Origin: Saprospiraceae bacterium
GTDB taxonomy: Bacteria > Bacteroidota > Bacteroidia > Chitinophagales > Saprospiraceae
Direction: 5' to 3'
NCBI GenBank assembly: GCA_016714085.1
Contig: JADJNW010000001.1
Span: 372,001 to 436,000, forward strand
DNA length: 64,000 nt
The notes under the pieces are model-generated. The model did not search any database. It was not told where the DNA came from and worked only from the letters and a program-made list of their open reading frames with translations. Position numbers and translations under genes: made by a program. Below are positions 57,079-64,000 of the stretch, piece by piece; positions within the stretch are counted from its first letter, which is position 1, and every line of letters begins with the position of its first letter.

Positions 57079-57766
57079 TGTTTATCTTGATTTCAAATGC
57101 CTGCCCTTCTCCAATTCAAGCTCAAATAAAAGAATTTTTTGCAATTCGTTTTGGCATGATTTTTCTACGCTTCTCAATATAATGTATAAAAAAAATCGAA
57201 AGAGGAAAAACTTTGGCACAGTTTTAGCTTACAATTATTCGTAAAGTGTGCTAAACAATTGATCATTGATTATTAACCATTGATCATTTTGCAAGATTTT
57301 AAAAATCAGAAACTTATGGAGTTGAGCAGTTTTATAGTCAATAGTCGATAATCTTATAAATTGATAATCAATGAATTATTAAAATTTTATTATAATTTAA
57401 ATATGCTTGGTTAATTAATAACATAAAACGGGAAAAACAAATAAAATATAATAAACAACTTCAAAAAGGAACAACACTATTAATGAGGAAGCATATTATG
57501 AGAAAACGATGCAAAATGTGAGATTTGAGATGTGTTCCAAAGGAATCCCTTCGGGAGAAGATGAAATAACAAGTAAATGTTTTTCAAATTTCATGTCTCT
57601 TATTTCACATTTATTAAGCTTTCCTCTGTAAGCACGATTCATACGTTAATAATTTCCTTATTATCTAAATAATTGATTTTTAAATATTTGCCAGCCTATT
57701 TACATAGGCATGGGTGAATATATTATGCGTATCCGATTCTATTACACATAAAAACGCAATTTTAAG
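57079..57766. other. 688-nt intergenic region with word repeats
   Basis: Between two divergent genes. Part A (about 57240-57380) repeats the words ATTGATCATTGATTATTAACC and GATAATC. Part B (57510-57612) forms an imperfect hairpin with arms AAATGTGAGATTTGAGATGTG-like and TTTCACATTT. A TTCG-type small hairpin (TCCC/GGGA) lies in the loop. No open frame is convincing. Confidence 0.6.
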
Positions 57767-60700
57767 ATGAAACACTTTAGCGTAAGCGGCAACACGCTTG
57801 CCGTATGTTCTGGTCACCTGAGAAGTGCGCTTCTCACGGTGCTGTTTTTCCTGGCTTGGCTGGGGCAGCACACGCTACGGGCACAGTGCGATATGCGATG
57901 TACAAATCCTGATATGGTAGTGCCGAGAATGATTGAAATTGACAACGATTGCGCCGCTAAGGTCAGAGCAATTGATTTATTGGCAGCGCCCGAAACTTGT
58001 CCTGGTGGCAAAACCCTGACGATCCGCGATGGAATGGGCATGGTTGTTGCCTTTGCCATTGATTCTGCTACGTTTGATGCTTCTACGTATGTTAATCAAT
58101 TACTAAGTGTAACCGTGACAGACACGACCTCCGGGCTTTTCTGTGTAAGTTTTATTGCCACGCTTGATAAATCTGCGCCAGTGATTGATTGTCAGAACTT
58201 TGAGATGACTTGTGTGGAAGAAGCCACCATTGAAATTGTAGAATTCCCGGAAGTAAATGACAATTGTGATGCCGATGTGGATTTGCAATATCACGATGAA
58301 ATAATGGGTACGCCTTGTGAAAAAATTATACAACGCACCTGGACGGCAATGGATGATAGTGGGAATGAAACGATTTGCCTGCAAATTATTACCATCACCA
58401 GGCCCAGCCTGGCGGAGATCACTTTCCCAAAAGATACGACGATGAATTGCAATGCCGCAGATACGACGGTTGCTGCTTTGGGGCAGCCGCTATTGGATAG
58501 CATTCCTATTGGCGATATTTGCAATTTGAGCACCAGCCGAAGGGACACCATCGAATACTTCTGTGATAGCATTACTTACCAAATCAAGCGATTTTGGACG
58601 GTGATCGATGACTGCTCCGGCGAGATGGTACGCGACACGCAAATGATTCTGGTTCAAGATACTTTAGCGCCTGATATTAAAATACAAAATACTTTTGTCG
58701 CTACCACTGACCCCGGCCAATGCTACGGTACCGTGAACTTGCCCGTCCCGGAATTATTAGATAATTGTGACAATACCCCTACCCTTTTCGTAAGCACTTC
58801 CTACGGAGCAGTAGGACTGGGGCCACATCCTTTTGTGCCTGTGGGGCCGCACACGGTACAATACACTGCCGTAGATGCTTGTGGAAATACTAAAGTATTC
58901 AAAATGCAACTAAACGTTGTAGATGAAGAGCCGCCTGCCGCCATTTGTGAGGATAACTTAGTTGTATCACTGCCAGCGGTTGGAGTTGTGACAGTACCGG
59001 CAAAAAATTTTAATAAAGGTAGCAGTGACAATTGTGCTCCTAAGCTGTATTACAAAGTACACAAAATGACTACCGGCACTTGTGAAGGACTTGATGGTGA
59101 TGATTCGCAGATGGAAGGTTATCAGGAGTGGTTCGATGACAAGGTCAATTTCTGCTGCGCAGACACCGATTCCACTTTTGTTACCGTTATTATGCGGGTT
59201 TATGAAATTGATCCTGGCGCAGGCCCAGTAAATCCTTCGCGGGAACAGCCCGGTGGCGATTTGTATCGTCATTATAATGAGTGCATGGTGCGCGTGAATG
59301 TGCAAGATAAATTGCCTCCGATCATCAAGTGTCCTGTCGACGTAACGATCAGTTGCACAGACGATTATACTGATTTGTCTATATTTGGTAGCCCAACGGT
59401 AGATGAAATCTGCGGCTATACGCTGGATTCCACATCAACCGAAAACCTAAATGAATGCAATGTTGGTACGATTACGCGCACCTTCACCGCTACGGACCGA
59501 TTTGGTAATAAGAGTTCTTGTACACAGACCATTACTGTTATTAATCCTTCACCATTAAAAGAATCCGATATTGATTGGCCCGAAATGTACGTGATAGGCG
59601 TGTGTGGTGCAAACACAGACCCAGAAGATTTGCCTGCCGGATTTGACAAACCAGTCGTTAATGATACTTCTTGCAACTTTTTTGCGACCTACCACTCCGA
59701 TCAGTTTTTTGATGTCGCTTTTCCGGCTTGTTATAAAATCTTGCGCACCTGGGAAATCATTGATTGGTGTAAATTTGATCCTGAGCACCCTGGACTTGGT
59801 GGAAAATTCAAATATATACAAACCATTAAGGTAGAAGACTCGGAAGCTCCGGTGATAAGCTGCCCCGCGGATGTAATAGTTTCTACCGGCAATAATTGTG
59901 GCCCGGTAGCCATAACCCTTCCTGCTGTAACAGCCCAGGATTGCAATCCCAATATTATTATTACAAATGATTCACCTTATGCGACTTCAGGCGGTGCAAA
60001 TGCAAGCGGCAATTACCCTATTGGTACAACTACGGTCACCTTTATTGCGCGCGACCGCTGTGGCAATACGGCAACTTGCAAAGTAAAAATAACCGTAGAA
60101 GATAAAACGCCTCCAAGCCCTATTTGTATAGTAGGTTTGTCTGCAAATCTGACCAACAAAGATGGCATATTTCAGGCACAAGTATCGGCCAAAGCCTTTA
60201 ACGGCGGTAGTTTCGACAATTGCACCTCCAAGGATAAATTGAAGTACTCCCTGCGTCGTCCCGGCACCAATACGCCCGCTCCACCCACGGATACCATGCT
60301 CGTGTTCACTTGTGGTGATTTGGGCAATCAGGTCGTAGAACTCTGGGTGACCGATGAACAAGGCAATAGCGACTATTGTGTAACTTACATTTCGATACAA
60401 GATAATAATGGACTTTGTCCTTTGCCTGCAAGTGGTATGATTGCCGGAGGAATCCAGACAGAACGAGGCGATTTTGTAGAGCATGTAAATGTGCGCGTCA
60501 ATAGCAATGCTTACCAAGTGATCACTGGACACACGGGTCTGTTTGAATTTGCTTACCTGCCGCTTGGTGGCGACTACACACTTGTGCCGGAGAAAAACGA
60601 CGACGTGCGCAATGGCATTTCGACTATTGATGTGCTACTGGTCATCCGACATATTCTGGGGGTTCAAACTTTGAATTCGCCTTATAAGATAATTGCAGCG

Positions 60701-61699
60701 GATGTGGATCGCTCTGGCGATGTTTCTTTACTCGACATTATTCGCTTGCGCAAATTGGTACTCGGTATCGACGAACAACTCCCGAATGGCAACAAATCCT
60801 GGCGTTTTGTGAAAAAGGATTTCAATTTTCCTGATCCCCGCAATCCTTTTAAAACCAATTTTCCGGAATTATACAATATTAATGATTTCAGTGGAAATAT
60901 GATGGATGCTGATTTTGTAGCCGTAAAAGTTGGAGACGTGGACTTCTCTGCTCGCCCCAATAGCGCCGTAAGCACCGAAGCGCGCGCCGGCAAGAAGGCG
61001 CTGGTCGTCACAACAACAGATCAACCGCTGAAAGCAAATGAGACTTATACGCTGGAACTCAAGGCTACCAAGGCTTCTGATCTACAGGCATTCCAGTTTG
61101 CGATGACTTTTGATCCTGAATTATTGGAATTTGTGACGCTTGATCCTGGCAATATCCCTGATATAAGCGACGCCAATTTTGGTTTGCAAATGATTGACGA
61201 AGGCCTGATCAATGCGAGTTGGAATATTTCTGGCGATAAAGCAGTACCTGACGAGCCTATCCTTTTCCGACTGACGCTTCGCGCGAAGGCAGAAGTATCG
61301 CTGGGCAAAGCCATCCAGTTGAATCCGCGCTACCTGAAAAGTGAAGCTTTCAATCAGGAAGAAGAAGTGTTGGATATTCAGTTGAATTTCTCGGAGCCCG
61401 CTGCTGCTGTACCTGAGAATGCCTTGCCGGTGGAAGGAAGTTTTGAATTGTATCAAAATCGTCCGAATCCGGTAGCCACAGAAACCGTCGTACCATTCCG
61501 TTTGCCGGAAACAACGTATGCAAAATTAACGATATATGATGCGACAGGGCGAGTGGTGTACAATCGCGAAGGCGAATTTCCGCAAGGATATAATGAAGTG
61601 ATTATCAATCGCTCAGAAGTAAAGGCCGAAGGGATGCTCTATTATCGTCTCGAAACTTTAGGTCGACATCAAACGAAGAAAATGATCCTTTTGGATTAA
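57767..61699 (+). CDS. Giant secreted HYR-type protein with dockerin-, cohesin-like and T9SS domains
   Basis: The 1310-residue protein has a signal peptide and then a series of beta-sandwich HYR/Ig-like repeats with motif DxxPPxIxCPxDVTIS (for example APVISCPADVIVST, IGTTTVTFIARDRCGN) to about residue 900. A dockerin type I pair follows (about 951-1008: ISTIDVLLVIRHILG, AADVDRSGDVSLLDIIRLRKLVLG) with its calcium-binding Asp/Asn. Next is a cohesin-like segment (about 1075-1200: FQFAMTFDPELLEFVTL). A type A T9SS sorting domain closes it (FELYQNRPNPVATETVVPF ... YYRLETLGRHQTKKMILLD). Such surface proteins are typical of Saprospiria. They may build cell-surface complexes or act in gliding or adhesion. 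Confidence 0.9.
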   Translation: MKHFSVSGNTLAVCSGHLRSALLTVLFFLAWLGQHTLRAQCDMRCTNPDMVVPRMIEIDNDCAAKVRAIDLLAAPETCPGGKTLTIRDGMGMVVAFAIDSATFDASTYVNQLLSVTVTDTTSGLFCVSFIATLDKSAPVIDCQNFEMTCVEEATIEIVEFPEVNDNCDADVDLQYHDEIMGTPCEKIIQRTWTAMDDSGNETICLQIITITRPSLAEITFPKDTTMNCNAADTTVAALGQPLLDSIPIGDICNLSTSRRDTIEYFCDSITYQIKRFWTVIDDCSGEMVRDTQMILVQDTLAPDIKIQNTFVATTDPGQCYGTVNLPVPELLDNCDNTPTLFVSTSYGAVGLGPHPFVPVGPHTVQYTAVDACGNTKVFKMQLNVVDEEPPAAICEDNLVVSLPAVGVVTVPAKNFNKGSSDNCAPKLYYKVHKMTTGTCEGLDGDDSQMEGYQEWFDDKVNFCCADTDSTFVTVIMRVYEIDPGAGPVNPSREQPGGDLYRHYNECMVRVNVQDKLPPIIKCPVDVTISCTDDYTDLSIFGSPTVDEICGYTLDSTSTENLNECNVGTITRTFTATDRFGNKSSCTQTITVINPSPLKESDIDWPEMYVIGVCGANTDPEDLPAGFDKPVVNDTSCNFFATYHSDQFFDVAFPACYKILRTWEIIDWCKFDPEHPGLGGKFKYIQTIKVEDSEAPVISCPADVIVSTGNNCGPVAITLPAVTAQDCNPNIIITNDSPYATSGGANASGNYPIGTTTVTFIARDRCGNTATCKVKITVEDKTPPSPICIVGLSANLTNKDGIFQAQVSAKAFNGGSFDNCTSKDKLKYSLRRPGTNTPAPPTDTMLVFTCGDLGNQVVELWVTDEQGNSDYCVTYISIQDNNGLCPLPASGMIAGGIQTERGDFVEHVNVRVNSNAYQVITGHTGLFEFAYLPLGGDYTLVPEKNDDVRNGISTIDVLLVIRHILGVQTLNSPYKIIAADVDRSGDVSLLDIIRLRKLVLGIDEQLPNGNKSWRFVKKDFNFPDPRNPFKTNFPELYNINDFSGNMMDADFVAVKVGDVDFSARPNSAVSTEARAGKKALVVTTTDQPLKANETYTLELKATKASDLQAFQFAMTFDPELLEFVTLDPGNIPDISDANFGLQMIDEGLINASWNISGDKAVPDEPILFRLTLRAKAEVSLGKAIQLNPRYLKSEAFNQEEEVLDIQLNFSEPAAAVPENALPVEGSFELYQNRPNPVATETVVPFRLPETTYAKLTIYDATGRVVYNREGEFPQGYNEVIINRSEVKAEGMLYYRLETLGRHQTKKMILLD

Positions 61700-61792
61700 A
61701 GGAAGGTACGAGGTACAAACTTGAAACTTGAAACCTCCAACCTGAAACAAGCAAACTGATTCACTATCCCAAGAATCGGTTATCAGAATAAG

Positions 61793-61824
61793 GTCTCTGC
61801 TTCTCGCAGGAGCAGGGACTTTTT
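61793..61824 (+). terminator. Rho-independent terminator of the giant protein gene
   Basis: GTCTCTGCT pairs with AGCAGGGAC with one G-T pair; a T run follows. Confidence 0.85.
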
Positions 61825-61909
61825 AAACTTTAACAATCGACAATCTTTTTGGAAATCAAACCATTATAGAAAAACATATCCATTTTTTCAAAATACTTTA
61901 TGATAAGTA

Positions 61910-61940
61910 TTTGCATGGATTAAAAATATTTTTATCTTTG
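61910..61940 (+). promoter_or_regulatory. Bacteroidota promoter in the 61.9-62.3 kb gap
   Basis: TTTG (61910-61913) and TATCTTTG (61933-61940) are 19 nt apart. The first open frame starts more than 300 nt downstream, so the transcript begins with a long non-coding part. Confidence 0.7.
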
Positions 61941-61946
61941 TATAGA

Positions 61947-62224
61947 AGTTATTTTTATTTCAATTTTCCATCTATCTCATCAACCGATTCAAGTAAACAC
62001 TTCAAAACAGCACGAACGCTAAGAGTTCGTCCCATCGAACATACCTGACAATTTTGGTCTTGGAATAATCCTTTTTTATATACAAACCGCAATGGTTATA
62101 ATTCGCAGTACTAACAAATCATAATCTTTTTGTATGAGAAACAACCTACCTTCTTGTTGAGTAGGGAAAAAATTGGTTTTTGGGGTAGCCTCTATCTGCA
62201 CTTGTGGAAGAGGCTTTTCTATTT
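61947..62224 (+). ncRNA. Candidate structured non-coding RNA
   Basis: It lies between a clear promoter (61910-61940) and a terminator hairpin (GCCTCT at 62188-62193 with AGAGGC at 62209-62214, followed by TTTT). Several stems are visible: GAAC/GTTC near 62015-62030, AACC/GGTT near 62085-62096, and CCTAC/GTAGG at 62145-62165. No long open frame covers it. It could also be an attenuated leader of yraN. It does not match tmRNA, RNase P or SRP RNA motifs that I know. Whether it is the 6S RNA of this lineage cannot be told by eye. Confidence 0.4.
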
Positions 62225-62271
62225 AAATTCGCTAACTTGGTACTTCGTACTTCAAACTTTGTACTTCCACA

Positions 62272-62640
62272 TTGGCAAAACACAACGACATTGGCAAAAG
62301 GGGCGAAGCAATAGCAAGCGTTTTCCTCGAAAGCAAGGGCTACCATGTTCTTGAAACCAATTGGCGCTGGCGTAAAGCTGAAATTGATTTGATTGCCAAA
62401 GACGCGGAAATCCTTGTATTTATTGAAGTTAAAACCCGAAGCACCGATCTTTTTGGCAAGCCCGAAGAAGCCATTACCCCGCGCAAAGAACGCCTTCTTA
62501 CTGATGCTGCTTCTGCTTATATGGAGCAAATTGGGCACGATTGGGCCATCCGATTCGATGTGATTTCCATTATTTATTATAATGAGCAACATTATCAAAT
62601 TGAGCATTTTCAAGATGCATTTTTTCCAGGATTAGAGTAG
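62272..62640 (+). CDS. yraN: YraN/UPF0102-family endonuclease-like protein
   Basis: The 122-residue protein has the PD-(D/E)XK-like motif (AEIDLIAKD ... LVFIEVKTR). The N-terminal IGKRGEAIASVFLESKGYHVLETNWR is typical of YraN. Start is a TTG at 62272; no in-frame ATG is nearby. The family is predicted to be a Holliday-junction resolvase-related nuclease but is not well characterised. Confidence 0.9.
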   Translation: MAKHNDIGKRGEAIASVFLESKGYHVLETNWRWRKAEIDLIAKDAEILVFIEVKTRSTDLFGKPEEAITPRKERLLTDAASAYMEQIGHDWAIRFDVISIIYYNEQHYQIEHFQDAFFPGLE

Positions 62641-62663
62641 CTCCGATTGCCAATCGGAGTTAC
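62637..62663. terminator. Palindromic terminator-like hairpin
   Basis: CTCCGATTG and CAATCGGAG form a perfect stem directly after the yraN stop codon; no long T run follows. Confidence 0.6.
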
Positions 62664-62710
62664 TTTGATTTACACCTTAAAAAAGTTATTTTTGTAAAAA
62701 CAAGCAACAA

Positions 62711-63289
62711 ATGACCACCAAAGCACGCGCCAAAGCCATTCCCGAATACCTCATCTACGAAATGGATGACGGAAACCCGATTTATTATAACGGCTATGAA
62801 GAAGTATTGGATGGTAAAAAAAATGCTGAAGCAATTATGGCAGATGGCAATTTACAAGCGCTACTCAAAGCACTAATAATCACAACTTTGAATAATTTAC
62901 TTTCAAAGACTTACATCGCAACTGTTGGAGAACAAGGACTTACGCTTGCAAAAAAATCTTGGCGCGCTGCTGATGTTTCCATTTTTAAACGAGAAAATTT
63001 CTTATTCACTACTGAATATTCCAAACTCCCACCTGAGATTGTCATCGAAATTGATACCAAAGCGCATATTGATCTTGAAAAAACGGATGTGAATTATTAC
63101 AATCGCAAAATCCAGCAATTGCTTGACTTCGGAGTGCAAAAAGTCATTTGGATTTTCACAGGTGAACAAAAAGTAATGGTTGCAGAAAATACTAAAGATT
63201 GGATCACTTCTAATTGGGATAAAACCATTGACATTATGGAAGGAATTACTTTAAACATTGAACAAATGCTGGACGAAGCGAAAGCTTAG
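62711..63289 (+). CDS. Uma2-family (DUF820) restriction-endonuclease-like protein
   Basis: The 192-residue protein contains WRAADVSIFKRE and PPEIVIEIDTKA, the positions of the acidic and lysine residues in the PD-(D/E)XK fold of Uma2 proteins, and KIQQLLDFGVQKVIWI towards the end. Uma2 genes are frequent in Bacteroidota and Cyanobacteria and their role is uncertain. It lies alone between yraN and gcvP. Confidence 0.82.
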   Translation: MTTKARAKAIPEYLIYEMDDGNPIYYNGYEEVLDGKKNAEAIMADGNLQALLKALIITTLNNLLSKTYIATVGEQGLTLAKKSWRAADVSIFKRENFLFTTEYSKLPPEIVIEIDTKAHIDLEKTDVNYYNRKIQQLLDFGVQKVIWIFTGEQKVMVAENTKDWITSNWDKTIDIMEGITLNIEQMLDEAKA

Positions 63290-63432
63290 AAATGCTTCAA
63301 TTAAAAATTTATTCAAACCTGTTCTAAACAAGCTTCCTTACAACAAGACTTGCCTCCCAAGTGTTAAAAAGCACAATAAAAAATCATACCTTTGGCAACT
63401 GATTTTCCTAACCAAAGTAAGGTTTATTTTTC

Positions 63433-64000
63433 ATGAACAAGACTACCGTTTTCGATCAATTTTCCAAGCGACATATTGGTGCGAATGAAGGCGAATTACA
63501 AGAAATGCTACAAACTATCGGTGTTGCCTCGCTCGACCAACTTGTAGATGAAACCGTTCCAACGAATATTCGCATGCAAGGTGAACTCGACCTGCCCGAT
63601 GCGCTGACCGAATACGATTACCTCCGCGAAATCCGCCAGATTGGGACACTCAACAAAGTGTATAAACCCTTTATTGGCCTGGGTTACAATGGTACGGTGA
63701 CACCATCTGTGATCTTGCGCAATATTTTCCAAAATCCCGGTTGGTACACACAATACACGCCTTATCAAGCGGAGATTGCGCAGGGGCGTCTTGAGGCACT
63801 CTTGAATTTCCAAACGATGGTGAGTGACTTGACTGGTTTGCCTATTGCGAATGCGTCGCTGCTCGATGAAGGCACGGCCGCCGCCGAAGCCATGCACATG
63901 TTTTATGGTATAAAAAATGCCAAGATTAAAAAAGCGGAAGACGAAGCAGACGAGTTTTTTGTGGATGAAAATGTATTTCCACAAACTTTAGATGTATTGA
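63433..64000 (+). CDS. gcvP: Glycine dehydrogenase (P protein), N-terminal part
   Basis: The frame from the ATG at 63433 (MNKTTVFDQFSKRHIGA) stays open to the end of the window. NKVYKPFIGLGYNGTVTPSVILRNIFQNPGWYTQYTPYQAEIAQGRLEALLNFQTMVSDLTGLPIANASLLDEGTAAAEAM matches GcvP exactly, including the family's YTPYQAEISQGRLEALLN motif. It decarboxylates glycine in the glycine cleavage system. Only about 189 residues are inside the window. Confidence 0.95.
   Translation, partial: MNKTTVFDQFSKRHIGANEGELQEMLQTIGVASLDQLVDETVPTNIRMQGELDLPDALTEYDYLREIRQIGTLNKVYKPFIGLGYNGTVTPSVILRNIFQNPGWYTQYTPYQAEIAQGRLEALLNFQTMVSDLTGLPIANASLLDEGTAAAEAMHMFYGIKNAKIKKAEDEADEFFVDENVFPQTLDVL

Noticed and set aside
62130..62354. 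Short plus-strand open frame upstream of yraN
   Set aside because: It crosses a terminator-like hairpin and overlaps yraN in another frame; the protein has no recognisable feature.

Overview
The window is a stretch of a Bacteroidota chromosome, most likely from the Saprospiria (Saprospiraceae/Lewinella/Haliscomenobacter-like). The reasons are: large secreted proteins with PKD or HYR-type domains ending in a type IX secretion (T9SS) C-terminal sorting domain; a giant surface protein that combines dockerin- and cohesin-like segments; promoters of the Bacteroidota form TTTG/TTG - about 20 nt - TAnnTTTG; starts that usually lack a Shine-Dalgarno sequence; an S16 protein with a long acidic tail; and an ABC-permease/M1-aminopeptidase fusion. 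The lineage is inferred from these features; no rRNA gene is present.

Layout. 1-6989: an M14 carboxypeptidase (cut by the left edge), metF, two small unknown genes and an M1 aminopeptidase. 7193-10355: a GntP-type permease and an IlvD/Edd-type pentonate dehydratase, a sugar-acid uptake and breakdown pair. 10590-15358: an amidohydrolase, a class A penicillin-binding protein and a membrane protein. 15459-22143 (minus strand): purH, coaX, an outer-membrane protein and two paralogous TPR proteins. 22360-23005: a MntA/HepT (MNT/HEPN) toxin-antitoxin pair. 23751-27363: a compact AT-rich island bounded by 48-bp direct repeats. 27308-36260: CorC-type protein, amidohydrolase, upp, deacetylase-like protein, lipA, AlkD-like protein. 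36366-46822: ABC permease/M1 fusion with its ATPase, GNAT protein, O-methyltransferase with a MazF-type pair, FtsX-type permease with PadR regulator. 46964-64000: PKD/T9SS protein, rpsP, M16 peptidase, TonB-C protein, serine hydrolase, AraC regulator, giant HYR/dockerin/cohesin protein, yraN, Uma2-like nuclease, and the start of gcvP.

The most interesting element is the island at 23751-27363. It encodes an HxlR regulator, a small TM2-type membrane protein, a precursor resembling SdpC (with a C-x5-C followed by a hydrophobic 42-residue segment), SdpA and SdpB. This is a complete SDP-type antimicrobial peptide production unit. The island sits at the 3' end of the corC-like gene, and a diverged copy of that 3' end is left on its far side, as expected after site-specific integration.

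Two further patterns are not explained by genes. Two intergenic arrays (2516-2746 and 23216-23601) are made of degenerate contiguous 21-bp units sharing one consensus. In addition, many intergenic gaps hold long imperfect hairpins built from short words repeated two or three times.

Caution on sequence quality: at least eleven genes, including the housekeeping genes lipA and rpsP, are broken by single-base length changes, mostly in homopolymers. This looks like sequencing error rather than gene decay. Such genes are reported here as single features across the break. No tRNA, rRNA, CRISPR array or transposase was recognised.
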